Origin: an uncultured Candidatus Melainabacteria bacterium
GTDB taxonomy: Bacteria > Cyanobacteriota > Vampirovibrionia > Gastranaerophilales > Gastranaerophilaceae
Length of the DNA: 32,289 nt
Assembly: GCA_934693165.1 (NCBI GenBank)
Contig: CAKUUX010000017.1
Span: forward strand, 1-32,289
Direction of reading: 5' to 3'
Part shown: positions 8,310 through 17,569 of the stretch, one piece after another
Layout of the letters: every line of letters starts with the position of its first letter
How positions within the stretch are numbered: position 1 is the stretch's first letter
Made by a program: the position numbers and the translations under genes
The notes under the pieces: generated by a model
Seen by the model: the letters and a program-made list of their open reading frames with translations, nothing else
Told to the model about the DNA's origin: nothing
The model's database searches: none

Positions 8310-9426
8310 AAACTCTCTTTTAGAAATAATTCCAAAGCTTTTCGAAGAAAATGAAATTTTATCAGAAGAAACTTTTGATAAGATTAAAAGTGTTGTAAAA
8401 TTTGATAACGCCAATATTTATATGCTTTCCCCAGAAGTTTTGGAAAAAATTTACCCAAAAGAAGAAGAGCTAAAAATTTCAAATATCCTGACAAAAAAAT
8501 TATTTAAAGAAGAGATTGAGCAATCAAAAGAAATTTCTTCACAAAACCATTTTATTACTTATTTAAAGGTAAAAAATATTGTATATGGTCTTGTTGTTTT
8601 TGAAGGCAAAAATTTTTCTAAAGAAGAGAAAGCTATTTTAAAAGCCATAACAAGCATTTTGAGCTACAAAATCAAAGACAAAGAATTATCAGAAGTTTTT
8701 AAAAGCCAAGTAAAACTTTTATCAAAAGCTGTAAATGAAACAAAAAATGCAGAACAGATAAAAACAGAATTTATAGCAAATGTTTCACACGAACTAAGAA
8801 CACCATTAAACGCTATAATTGGATATGCTGATTTACTTCAAAATAAAAAACTTGGAGAACTAAATAATAAACAACTAGAATTTATCAATAATATTCAAAC
8901 CTCATCACTGCATCTTTTGGAAATGATTAACGAAATCCTTGATATTTCAAAAATCGAAGCAAATTCAACACATTTAATCAAACAAAGCTTCAATATTTCT
9001 ATGGCAATAGATGAAGTATTAAACACATTGTATCCCCTATTCAAGCAAAAAAATATTAAACTAGAAAAAAATGTTATAGATTTTGAAATATGCGCAGATT
9101 ATCTAAAAATCAAACAAATTTTATTTAATTTAATAAGTAATGCTATAAAATTTACGAAAGATGAAATCTTTATCACAATCCAAAAAGATGACGTAAACGC
9201 ACAAATTTCTATAAAAGATAACGGCGTTGGAATAGAAAAGAAAAATCAGAAAAAGATTTTCAAAAAATTTACCCAAATCAAAGACTACAGCATCAAAAAA
9301 GAAAGTTCAACAGGTCTTGGTTTGACAATCACAAATGAGTTTGTAAAAATGCATAACGGAAAAATCACACTTGAAAGTGAATTAAACAAAGGCGCAAACT
9401 TTACTGTAAAAATTCCTTTAAATTAA
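8296..9426 (+). CDS. Soluble sensor histidine kinase
   Basis: A 376-residue kinase without a membrane helix, so a cytoplasmic sensor. Residues about 1-135 resemble a GAF-type sensor domain (ILSEETFDKIKSVVKFDNAN; YLKVKNIVYGLVVFEG). Then follow a HisKA dimerisation domain with the phospho-acceptor in IANVSHELRTPLNAIIGYAD, the N box LFNLISNAIKFTKDE, G1 IKDNGVGIEKKNQ, and G2 STGLGLTITNEFVKMHNGKI. All catalytic motifs are intact. No response regulator lies in the window, so it is an orphan. It overlaps hpt by 14 bases and shares TTAA with the convergent gene, each strand reading it as part of its stop. The signal it senses is unknown. Confidence 0.93.
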   Translation: MQTNKNSLLEIIPKLFEENEILSEETFDKIKSVVKFDNANIYMLSPEVLEKIYPKEEELKISNILTKKLFKEEIEQSKEISSQNHFITYLKVKNIVYGLVVFEGKNFSKEEKAILKAITSILSYKIKDKELSEVFKSQVKLLSKAVNETKNAEQIKTEFIANVSHELRTPLNAIIGYADLLQNKKLGELNNKQLEFINNIQTSSLHLLEMINEILDISKIEANSTHLIKQSFNISMAIDEVLNTLYPLFKQKNIKLEKNVIDFEICADYLKIKQILFNLISNAIKFTKDEIFITIQKDDVNAQISIKDNGVGIEKKNQKKIFKKFTQIKDYSIKKESSTGLGLTITNEFVKMHNGKITLESELNKGANFTVKIPLN

Positions 9427-12400
9427 AGGTCTATACCACGTTTTTGGCAATCACGACGAAGTTCTGCATTAGCTTTTATAACAGTATTTGCAATAACCAC
9501 ATTGTTAATCTTGTGTGCTAAATTATAAGCTTTATCATACATTCTAAATGAACTTACAGCGTAATCTCTTGCAGTTTTTTCATTAGTTCCCACCATTTCG
9601 TGTAAATATCTACCGTAAAGCATATATAACTCACAAAGCATATCTAACATATCAAATTGACGAGCGATACCAATTGCACTTTCGATATAAATTCTAGCAC
9701 TATCCAAATCGCCTAAAACAAGATAAGTTCTTGCAATAACTTTGTTTAATGCAATTATAAAATAGAAGTTTTGAATTTTTGGACTTTGCGCAATATCAAG
9801 AGCTTTTAACGCAAATTCTAAAGATTTTTTAGGACCTTCTGTAATCAAGGTTACTTCTGAAATCAAATACCAGCATAGAAGAACACCTAAAGCATTCTTT
9901 TCATTTGCAAAATATGAAATTTCTTCTGAATAAATTGCTAAAGCTTTTTTGTATTTTTTATTTTCTTTTAGAACTTTACCTAAAAGAGCTTTCAAAATAT
10001 TCTTAGTAATCTTGTCATCGACATTATTAACAAAAGCTACAAGATTAAATAAATCTTCCTGTAAGCCTTCGAATTTTCCACTAAATATCATATTTAGAAT
10101 ATGAATTAAATTCATTCTAATAATAGAAGCGTCATCTAAAACTTCATCAGGATTTGTTTCAGAAACCTCTGTAATAACTTTTTCAGATTCCTCTGTATTA
10201 CCTCTTAACGTATAACCCAAAGCAAGGATAAGTTTTAATTTTGCGATATACAATTTATCTGAAACTTTATTTTTTAGAAGAATTTCAAAAATTGTTTCGA
10301 TAATACTAAATGTACGATTATCACCTTGTAAGCATAAAGCTTCAGTTAAAATTAAATATGTTTTTAACCAAGTTGAGAATAAATCTTTTATAGAAATAAC
10401 GTCATGTGGTTTTGTTGTATCAAGATATTTTTCCAATATTGGCATAACTTCTATATCAATAGTTTCAATAACTTCGCCATAATTACCAATTCTCAATAAT
10501 GGATAAAGTTTTCTTGATTTCAACATTGCGATTTCTAGTTCATGCGAATCATCAACATTATCCACGGCAAAATTAACGCAACTAACAATACCGTGATAAT
10601 TATGCATTTTTGTATAACAATCAATCAAATATGCATTCAATTCAAACATTTTTAATGGATCATCAAGTTTTACAACTGTTTTTATAGCTTTATTCAAATA
10701 ATCAGCTGCGACTTTTGGTTTTGAATATGAAAGGATTTTACCCAATCTTTCATGAATATTATTAATAATAAGAGAACTATTAGCACCTTGAATATTTTTT
10801 ACTAAAACCAAAGACATTTGTTGAGCTTTAACATACATATTCACGTCGCCTAAATATGCAGACAATTTAACAACATCTGACCAAATATTCAAAGCTGGAA
10901 GTTTTTGGTGAATATTCAATGCTAATTGCGCTAACAATGTGTGTGATGATAAAGTAAATTCTGATAAGATTGCGAATAATTTCTTGTTTAGATTTAAGAA
11001 AGCTCGTTCATTTTTAGTAATATTTAGAATAGCTTTCCATAACCCTACATTCTTAAATTCATAAGCTAACTCATTTACTGGTGTAATATAGTTTAATCTA
11101 ATTAAGCTACCAAACAAATCCACAAATGTTCTATCATCAACCTTAAATAGCTGATTTAATAGAACAGGATAGAATTTTAACCCTAACGTTGCACAAGCAA
11201 CAAGGATTTCATAACACATAATATTTTCTTTTTTAAGAATATTTAAACGTGTTCTAACGACATCCTCAAATGATTCAGGCAAAGTAAAATTAATATAATT
11301 TCTGCTTGTATCAAGCATTAAATTAAGAATTTGCTCAATATGTGCAGGATTGCCACCCGAAGCATTTTGAATATTTTCACGCATGGATTGAGTTGTTGTT
11401 GCAAACAAAGGATTGTAACTATCTATAAATGTATCTGTTTGGCTATCATTAAACGGAACTAATGATATGTCTGTATAATCAGAATCTTTTAAATCTTCTG
11501 CATATAAATAATTTTTAACAGACTTATCATCACTGAATAATACCAAAAATTTTGCACTATTTACGTTAAATTCAGAAGAAATTAATAATTTCAAAAATTC
11601 ATAAGAAGTAGCATCAACATATTCTAAATTATCAATAACAAAAATAGTCTTAACTCTTGATGAAATAACTTCAAAGACTTTCTTTAACAAATTGAAAGTT
11701 CTAACTTTATTTTTGAAAATATTTTCATAATAATCAACATTTTGAGGATACAAGAAATTCATCAAGTCAGAAATTTCTGAAACAGAAAGTGAAGAAAATT
11801 CTTGTTTAAAGAATGAGAAGGAATCCTTTTTCAACTGCTCAATATCAACGCAGAAATTTGGCAAATTAAAGAAGCTCAAAAGCATATCTTGGAATAAACC
11901 AAAAGGAGTGTTTTGAGTTGTAGGACCACCCTTACCAATTAACCAAACTAATTGATTGTCTTTTAGCTCGTTCATAGTCGCTTTTAAGACAATATTTTTA
12001 CCCAAGCCACGTTTACCATTCAATCCTATAATTTTTACATCAGTATTTAAAATTAAGTTAATCAGAACGCTCTTTGCACTTTGTTGAGTAAACAAACTTG
12101 GCGCATACTTAACATTGATTTCAGATTTTTTAACTTCTTCTTTTGGAGTTTCTTTTTTTCTTTTAATTTTTATTTCAGGCAAACTTTTAAACGGTATTGT
12201 TGTAGCATTATGTCTGTTTGGAAGTTGATTTTGCTTTAACGGTAAAATACCTTTAATTTTTTGTTTTGCTTTTTGTTGAGAGTGTTTTTTCTTTTCAATA
12301 ATCTTTTGTTCAAGCTTATCTTTTAAAGAAATTTGTTGTTTTGGTTTAACAACTTTCGGCTTGTTTTTCTTTTCCTCTTCTTGTTGAAGATTTTCATCAT

Positions 12401-13070
12401 TTTTAACTTTCAATTCAGCTTCTTCAAGAGGTTCAACGCCAATTTGACCAAGTTGATATGGCAACATATCTAACTGATCACGCAAACCAGATAATTGATT
12501 TTGAAGCATTGAAATTTGCTGTTGTAATTCATTACTTACAGAATTTTTATTTGTTGAGAGTTTTAAATTATTCTTGCTTTCAAGCGTTCTTCTAGTATTT
12601 GCGATAGGCTTACGAGAATCATCAATAAACTTTTTAACAGGTGATAATAAATCATCATTAGATTTTGCAACATCGGGTAACTCAAACCCTTTTTTCTTAT
12701 TCAAATTTAGAGTTTTTGGCAACTCATGTTTTGGAGCTTTTTGTTCTAAGTGTGGCACTACAAATTGCTTTGGAGGAATAAGCGTTGAAGAGTCTTGATT
12801 GTTTAAAACCTTTTTTGACGGCTTGATATTTTTTGTATTATTTTGAGTAAAATCATATCCACATTTTCTACATTGCTTAGCTGTAGGGAAGTTTGCAGAC
12901 TTACATTCAGGACAGAACTTTAATAGCTCCGTACCACATTCAATACAAGCCTTGTTATAAATAAAGTTATAAGTATTGCACTTTTTACAAATAGTCCCGA
13001 TTTTTGCGTTGCAGTGAGGACAGTTAATTGAATTAGGTGGTATTTCTTTTTTACATTTCGGACAAATCAT
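9423..13070 (-). CDS. Zinc-ribbon / P-loop ATPase / helical-repeat protein (STAND-like)
   Basis: A 1215-residue protein. Residues 1-75 hold CxxC pairs of tandem zinc ribbons (CPKCKKEI, CPHCNAKI, CKKCNTYN, CIECGTEL, CPECKSAN, CRKCGYDF). Residues about 75-320 are Lys/Gln/Pro-rich linker with a short coiled coil. An ATPase of AAA_16/STAND type follows: Walker A variant GLNGKRGLGKN near 352 (Asn where Thr/Ser is usual), Walker B IFVIDNLEYVDA near 480. From about 650 to the end are helical hairpins resembling TPR/MalT-like repeats (KKALAIYSEEISYFANEKNA, SLEFALKALDIAQSP). Start ATG 13070 follows AGGTGAGG, 14 bases after the sigma-like gene. By analogy with MalT-type STAND proteins it may be a nucleotide-switched signalling scaffold. 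No DNA-binding domain other than the ribbons was seen. Confidence 0.75.
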   Translation of the reverse strand: MICPKCKKEIPPNSINCPHCNAKIGTICKKCNTYNFIYNKACIECGTELLKFCPECKSANFPTAKQCRKCGYDFTQNNTKNIKPSKKVLNNQDSSTLIPPKQFVVPHLEQKAPKHELPKTLNLNKKKGFELPDVAKSNDDLLSPVKKFIDDSRKPIANTRRTLESKNNLKLSTNKNSVSNELQQQISMLQNQLSGLRDQLDMLPYQLGQIGVEPLEEAELKVKNDENLQQEEEKKNKPKVVKPKQQISLKDKLEQKIIEKKKHSQQKAKQKIKGILPLKQNQLPNRHNATTIPFKSLPEIKIKRKKETPKEEVKKSEINVKYAPSLFTQQSAKSVLINLILNTDVKIIGLNGKRGLGKNIVLKATMNELKDNQLVWLIGKGGPTTQNTPFGLFQDMLLSFFNLPNFCVDIEQLKKDSFSFFKQEFSSLSVSEISDLMNFLYPQNVDYYENIFKNKVRTFNLLKKVFEVISSRVKTIFVIDNLEYVDATSYEFLKLLISSEFNVNSAKFLVLFSDDKSVKNYLYAEDLKDSDYTDISLVPFNDSQTDTFIDSYNPLFATTTQSMRENIQNASGGNPAHIEQILNLMLDTSRNYINFTLPESFEDVVRTRLNILKKENIMCYEILVACATLGLKFYPVLLNQLFKVDDRTFVDLFGSLIRLNYITPVNELAYEFKNVGLWKAILNITKNERAFLNLNKKLFAILSEFTLSSHTLLAQLALNIHQKLPALNIWSDVVKLSAYLGDVNMYVKAQQMSLVLVKNIQGANSSLIINNIHERLGKILSYSKPKVAADYLNKAIKTVVKLDDPLKMFELNAYLIDCYTKMHNYHGIVSCVNFAVDNVDDSHELEIAMLKSRKLYPLLRIGNYGEVIETIDIEVMPILEKYLDTTKPHDVISIKDLFSTWLKTYLILTEALCLQGDNRTFSIIETIFEILLKNKVSDKLYIAKLKLILALGYTLRGNTEESEKVITEVSETNPDEVLDDASIIRMNLIHILNMIFSGKFEGLQEDLFNLVAFVNNVDDKITKNILKALLGKVLKENKKYKKALAIYSEEISYFANEKNALGVLLCWYLISEVTLITEGPKKSLEFALKALDIAQSPKIQNFYFIIALNKVIARTYLVLGDLDSARIYIESAIGIARQFDMLDMLCELYMLYGRYLHEMVGTNEKTARDYAVSSFRMYDKAYNLAHKINNVVIANTVIKANAELRRDCQKRGIDL

Positions 13071-13084
13071 ATTCTAAACCTCAC

Positions 13085-13657
13085 CTATACACCTAATGCT
13101 ATTTTAACTTGTTCCATCAATTCAAACAATCGCTTAGATACTTCTGATTGGGATAGGTTTAAAATTTTTGCAATTTCGGCTTGTTTTTTACCTTGAACAT
13201 ATCTTAAATCATATAAATCTAAAAATTGTTTAGCTATGTTTGTACTATGAGCAAACATAACAGCATCATAAACTCTTTGTAAAATATCTTTTTGAACAGC
13301 TATTTCTTCTGGATTGGGAGAAACATCTATAAAATCATAAGTTACAGGAGTTGATTGGAAATTTTTAGCCTGTTGAGGATAATTATCATCTAAAGAAATT
13401 TCGTTTGTTGGAACAAAATTATCGTGAGTTCTTCTAACTCTACCTTGATTTTTAAGAACAGTTATTATTGAAGTAGAAACAACTTTTTTAAGATATGGAG
13501 CAATTGCAGACATATCTGTAATTGAATCCAACAACGATACAGCACGATTTGAAGCCTCTGCAAAAAAATCTTCATACAAGTCTTCATTGCCGACAAATTT
13601 TCTGTCGGATTTAATATATTTCTCTAGTAATTCAATATGTTCTTGTGATAATTCCAA
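13085..13657 (-). CDS. Sigma-70 family-like protein
   Basis: A 190-residue protein resembling a small, divergent sigma factor. The middle (YEDFFAEASNRAVSLLDSIT; IAPYLKKVVSTSIITVLKNQ; then GRVRRTH) has the layout of region 2. The C-terminal LYDLRYVQGKKQAEIAKILN with LSQSEVSKRLFELMEQVK is a region 4 helix-turn-helix. I cannot tell whether region 2 still melts promoters or binds core RNA polymerase. The start is TTG 13657 with GAGAG seven bases upstream; no better start exists before residue 48. It is the middle gene of a minus-strand block, 51 bases after the DUF1822/TonB gene and 14 bases before the ATPase gene. It may transcribe a dedicated regulon or be a DNA-binding relic. Confidence 0.75.
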   Translation of the reverse strand: MELSQEHIELLEKYIKSDRKFVGNEDLYEDFFAEASNRAVSLLDSITDMSAIAPYLKKVVSTSIITVLKNQGRVRRTHDNFVPTNEISLDDNYPQQAKNFQSTPVTYDFIDVSPNPEEIAVQKDILQRVYDAVMFAHSTNIAKQFLDLYDLRYVQGKKQAEIAKILNLSQSEVSKRLFELMEQVKIALGV

Positions 13658-13708
13658 CTTAAAACTCTCAACTAAGCAAAATACTCACAAGAATATAATA
13701 ACACAAAC

Positions 13709-16700
13709 CTAGAAATTAATAATTAAAGTAAAGTTAGAATTTGGAGATTGAATTTCGCCCATTGGTGGTCTGACGTATTTTAAAGTATCTTTAACACTTT
13801 GTAACACAATATTATCAATTTGTTTAGAACCACTAGAAATTACAAAATCTGTTGAAATTAAATTACCAGAAGGTGCAATTCTTAAATCAATCATAACTCT
13901 ATTTGAAAATGGCAATTCTGTTGCAACTAATAAATCATTTTGTAAAGATAATTTTAGAGTTCTACCTGCAATTTGAAGGTATTTTCTAATTTTTTGATTA
14001 TTTGCCATACTTTCAGGAACTTCCCAAGAAAGTTTAGTAATTTTATTTGAAGAATTTTGAGGAACAGCACCAGGTTGAGGAGCAGATGGAGTTTGTGCAA
14101 CAGGTGCTGATTCAGCAGGAGTTGCAGGAGGAGCATCTGGCATATCAGTTGGTTGAGGAATGCTCGGAATTGGACTTTCTGGAGTTGCTTCAGCTGGTGT
14201 TGGTTCTTTTAAACTATTTATATCAAACTCGGGAGCTGCAGGCTCTTCAGGTTTTGATGGGAATTGAATGTTTAAATTATCCATAATAATATCTTTATTT
14301 ACATAAAGACAAGCACACATCATAATCACCAAAACAACCATTAACTGAGGAGCTTTCGATTTTGGTTTTTCTTTCACCTCGTTATTCAATGCATCTGTTT
14401 CATCATTATATAAATTTGCTGAATTATCTACCATTGTTGCCTCATTTGTAAGTAATGTTTCAGGACTTTCCTCACCTAAAGGTTTATTAATATCCCTATT
14501 TTCTGCTTGATAAATCGAATCAAGGCTTTGATTAGTATCCATATTAACATTATTTTCTGGGTTTGTACTCATATCATTGAAGGATGAATTTAGAAAATCA
14601 TCTAAGCTCATGCTCTCATTTTGTTCAATATTTTCTCCGTCAGAATTTTGTTCTTGGTTTAAAGATGGAGAATTTTCAGAAATTTCCATTTCTTGATAGT
14701 TTTCTTGATAAGGAGTTGTATTTTCTTCATACGATTCATTTACAACACCCAATTCTTCCATTGATTGTTTCTTTGCTTCAGCTTCTTGTTCTGCTTCTAT
14801 TTGTTTTAAACTTTCTGTTAATTCTTCATCCGTAAGAATATCATCCACGCCATCTAAAGATATGTTTTCACTATTTAAAATACTATCTAAATCAGACATC
14901 ATCTCGTCAAGTTCTTTTGATTTGCGGGCTTCCTCTTCTTTGTCTTCATTTTCGTAATCGTCAAAATCATCCAAATTAACATTTTTCATGTCAATATCAT
15001 CTATAGCAGGAGCTTTGTACATTTTCTTTTTAAATGTTTCTGGATTTTCTTCAAAGATTTTTAAAGCAGGTAAATCAGCAATATCAGTATCGTCATCAAG
15101 AAGTTTTATTTCTTCTTCTGAATGAGCTTGAGAAGGAGTTTCAGAAACTTCTGCAAATGGTAAATCCTCTTCGTTATCTTCAACTTCTTCTTCTTTTAAA
15201 CTTTCTTCAATTTCAGAAGTTTCTTCTTCATCAACAGAATCATCTAATGAAAAACCTTCTAAATCAGGTAATCCATCCATATCTAAATCAATATCATCTC
15301 CGTCATCAAAATTGATAGGAGCATTTTCATCGACAGAAGAAAAGTCTAAATCATCATCGTCCATTTCATCTTCGTCTAACTCTGGTAATGACTCAATGAT
15401 ACCTTGTTCTTGTTGGTTATTTGAAAATTCATCCTCATCTTCGTCAGCATCTTCATCCTCAAAACTCATAACATTTTCTTGATAAGAATTAGAATTATCT
15501 TCGGACAACATTGGCAATTCGTCATCTTCATCGTCTTCTTCTAAAATTTCTAAAGGTTGAACATTATCATTTGAAGACATTTCCATTAAAGGCTCATCTA
15601 CATCGTCGTCCTCGGTGTTATCAAAAGACATTAACTGTTCATCCAAAGATGAATCATCAAGCATTTTTAATGGTTCTTCTGTATCTACTATCGGTTCTGT
15701 TTCTGAATAATCAGTAATTTCAGAAACATCATTAATTAAGTTATCTAAATTTTCTGATGCTTCTTCATCAAGACCTTTTTCTTGAAAATGTTCATCATCA
15801 GAAGATTCCATTTCGATAATCTCAGGAGATTGTTCATCTTGATTTAATCCAAAATTGTCATCCATTTGACTCAATGCATCATCTAATGAAACTTCTCCAG
15901 TAAACTCGTTCATTTCAGGAATTTGGGCAGACGATTCATCAAAATTTTCTACAAAATCATCTACAGTAGAATCAGACAAATCTTCTAAATCAATGTCAGT
16001 TGAAAATTCATTTCTATCATACAATTTTTCACTACCAACAAGTCCTAAAACAGAATCGCCATAAACGGTTTCTTCTGTTACAACTTTTTGAGAAACAAAT
16101 TCAAAGTTTTCAAATTCAACAGTTTTCTTTCTAAGCTCAGGATTAAATGCCAATTGCTTCATTAAAAATTCATAATCAGCATTATAAATATCACCATCTT
16201 CAAGAGGCACGATAAGATTTTCAGCTCTTTCTATATCTTCTTGAGTAGGAACATAATCCAATTTACCTTGGTTATTTTTTACTAAATTCTTGAATATTTT
16301 TAAGTTATAAAGTAAATCTTCATCAACAAAATAGTAATCTTTATTTTCTCTTGATTTATCCATTTCATCAGGGTTTATACAACCTAAAAATTCAACACCC
16401 TGCATACCTTTTTCAAGCTTTAAAATAAGGTATAAATCAGGAGTGATACCTAATTCAAAATGAGATTTAGGAATAAAAATATTATTAGCATCATCAACTA
16501 ATCTAGCATCTATTCTAATTGAACCTGCATATACATCAGCAATATCCAATCTTTCAAGTACCTTATTGATTGAATACATGCTATATAGATTAGTGGCTTC
16601 AATATTTAATGAGAATAAAAGCTTTAAAGCACAACGAGCAGCAATAACATTTGCAAATGCTCTACGCTTAACAAATTCATCCTTGAATAAACCTGCCGTT

Positions 16701-16765
16701 GTTTTTGCATCCTGCAAATCTTCTTGAGTAAGCTCTATTAAATTAGCTTTGTCAAAAATTCCCAT
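13709..16765 (-). CDS. DUF1822-like / TonB C-terminal membrane protein
   Basis: A 1018-residue single-pass membrane protein. Residues 1 to about 170 resemble the cyanobacterial DUF1822 family (AFANVIAARCALKLLFSLNI; LERLDIADVYAGSIRIDA; PDLYLILKLE; GVEFLGCI). Residues about 230-790 are strongly acidic and repetitive (Asp/Glu/Ser), probably disordered. One membrane helix (LMVVLVIMMCACLYV) lies near 813, then a Pro/Ala-rich linker to about 925, and a TonB C-terminal domain (VMIDLRIAPSGNLISTDFVI; VKDTLKYVRPPMG). The long N-terminal part should be cytoplasmic and the TonB-C domain periplasmic. I choose ATG 16765 because AAGG lies five bases upstream and MGIFDKANLIELT is a natural N-terminus; a TTG at 16825 lacks a ribosome site. 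A gene for a sigma-like protein follows. Confidence 0.75.
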   Translation of the reverse strand: MGIFDKANLIELTQEDLQDAKTTAGLFKDEFVKRRAFANVIAARCALKLLFSLNIEATNLYSMYSINKVLERLDIADVYAGSIRIDARLVDDANNIFIPKSHFELGITPDLYLILKLEKGMQGVEFLGCINPDEMDKSRENKDYYFVDEDLLYNLKIFKNLVKNNQGKLDYVPTQEDIERAENLIVPLEDGDIYNADYEFLMKQLAFNPELRKKTVEFENFEFVSQKVVTEETVYGDSVLGLVGSEKLYDRNEFSTDIDLEDLSDSTVDDFVENFDESSAQIPEMNEFTGEVSLDDALSQMDDNFGLNQDEQSPEIIEMESSDDEHFQEKGLDEEASENLDNLINDVSEITDYSETEPIVDTEEPLKMLDDSSLDEQLMSFDNTEDDDVDEPLMEMSSNDNVQPLEILEEDDEDDELPMLSEDNSNSYQENVMSFEDEDADEDEDEFSNNQQEQGIIESLPELDEDEMDDDDLDFSSVDENAPINFDDGDDIDLDMDGLPDLEGFSLDDSVDEEETSEIEESLKEEEVEDNEEDLPFAEVSETPSQAHSEEEIKLLDDDTDIADLPALKIFEENPETFKKKMYKAPAIDDIDMKNVNLDDFDDYENEDKEEEARKSKELDEMMSDLDSILNSENISLDGVDDILTDEELTESLKQIEAEQEAEAKKQSMEELGVVNESYEENTTPYQENYQEMEISENSPSLNQEQNSDGENIEQNESMSLDDFLNSSFNDMSTNPENNVNMDTNQSLDSIYQAENRDINKPLGEESPETLLTNEATMVDNSANLYNDETDALNNEVKEKPKSKAPQLMVVLVIMMCACLYVNKDIIMDNLNIQFPSKPEEPAAPEFDINSLKEPTPAEATPESPIPSIPQPTDMPDAPPATPAESAPVAQTPSAPQPGAVPQNSSNKITKLSWEVPESMANNQKIRKYLQIAGRTLKLSLQNDLLVATELPFSNRVMIDLRIAPSGNLISTDFVISSGSKQIDNIVLQSVKDTLKYVRPPMGEIQSPNSNFTLIINF

Positions 16766-16862
16766 ACGTCCCTTTCTGTATAACATGATTACACGAGATA
16801 CGGAAATATTCCATATTTGAGCCAAAATGTAAAGTTATATTAAGCAAAATTTAAAAGAAAAA

Positions 16863-16900
16863 GCAATTTTTAAAAAGAAAAATACTTTATAAGGATGTAG
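16863..16900 (+). promoter_or_regulatory. Shared-type promoter, copy 1
   Basis: GCAATT (16863-16868), exactly 17 bases, TTTATA (16886-16891), three bases, ATGTAG (16895-16900), with an A-tract just upstream. The same layout occurs at copies 2 and 3. The stretch from GCAATT through the spacer is nearly identical to copy 3. An imperfect duplicate of the -35 side (GCAAAATTTAAAAGAAAAA) starts at 16844. Confidence 0.65.
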
Positions 16901-16933
16901 GTAGTTAAAAGTTAGTTTATAGGAGTTTAGGTT

Positions 16934-17383
16934 ATGGTTAATTCAATCGGTTATTCAAATGTTTCATTCGGCGCTCGTCCACAAGCAACAGAAAATGCAA
17001 GACAATATATGCAAACACCATCTAATTTTACTGGTGCTCAAGCAGATTCAGTAGAAATTGCAGGTAAGAAAAAAGGTAGCGTAGCTAAAAAAGGTATCAT
17101 CGGTACTATCGCAGGTTTAGCTGTTGCAGCAGCAGCTCTTTATGCAGGTGTTAAAACTGGTAAATTAACTAAAGTTGAAAACGCTTCTAAATGGACAGAA
17201 AAACTTCAAAACTTAGCATTTGAAGGTGGTTCATACGTTAAAAAAGGTGTTGATTGGGTAATCGGCAAAGGCAAAAATCTTTTATCAAAAACTAACAAAG
17301 GTGAAATGAAGCCATTCCCTGAAAAAGATGCTACAGGTCAATTGTACTTCCAATTTGCTCCAAATGAAGCTCCAAAAGCTTAA
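16934..17383 (+). CDS. Small single-pass membrane protein, family member 1
   Basis: A 149-residue protein I do not recognise by function. The first 45 residues are polar, with the motif SNVSFGA near the N-terminus that recurs as VNFQG and SNISFQA in the two following genes. A Lys-rich stretch (GKKKGSVAKKG) precedes one membrane helix (IIGTIAGLAVAAAALYAGV, about 55-73). The C-terminal half is Lys-rich and ends in GEMKPFPEKDATGQLYFQF and APNEAPKA, almost the same as in the next gene. No lipobox or cleavable signal is evident. AGGAG lies 11 bases before the ATG. It has its own promoter and terminator, so it is a single-gene unit and probably well expressed. Paralogous to the next gene; function unknown. 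Confidence 0.7.
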   Translation: MVNSIGYSNVSFGARPQATENARQYMQTPSNFTGAQADSVEIAGKKKGSVAKKGIIGTIAGLAVAAAALYAGVKTGKLTKVENASKWTEKLQNLAFEGGSYVKKGVDWVIGKGKNLLSKTNKGEMKPFPEKDATGQLYFQFAPNEAPKA

Positions 17384-17420
17384 TTATGAAATTCAGCCAA
17401 TAACTAAATAATTAACACTC

Positions 17421-17458
17421 AGAAGAATGTGATTTCGGTTACATTCTTCTTTGTTTTG
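17421..17458 (+). terminator. Terminator after family member 1
   Basis: Stem AGAAGAATGTGA / TTACATTCTTCT (one G-T pair) with a six-base loop TTTCGG, followed by TTGTTTTGT. Confidence 0.9.
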
Positions 17459-17500
17459 TAACAAATTTGTAATAAAAGCTCAAACATGCCAATAAAAAAG

Positions 17501-17538
17501 GCAATTATTTAAGAATCATGAACTTTATATATATGTAG
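17501..17538 (+). promoter_or_regulatory. Shared-type promoter, copy 2
   Basis: GCAATT (17501-17506), exactly 17 bases, TTTATA (17524-17529), three bases, ATGTAG (17533-17538), preceded by AAAAAAG. The spacer differs from copies 1 and 3, so the conserved parts stand out. Confidence 0.65.
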
Positions 17539-17569
17539 GTAATGGTTTAAGTTTTTAAAGGTGGTTTTT

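Noticed and set aside
14047..15717. Several open frames on the plus strand, rich in Leu, Gln and His
   Set aside because: They are opposite-strand shadows of the acidic low-complexity region of the DUF1822/TonB-C gene, with no ribosome sites and biased composition.
16766..16825. Upstream TTG start for the DUF1822/TonB-C protein
   Set aside because: No ribosome site precedes the TTG, whereas ATG 16765 has AAGG five bases upstream.
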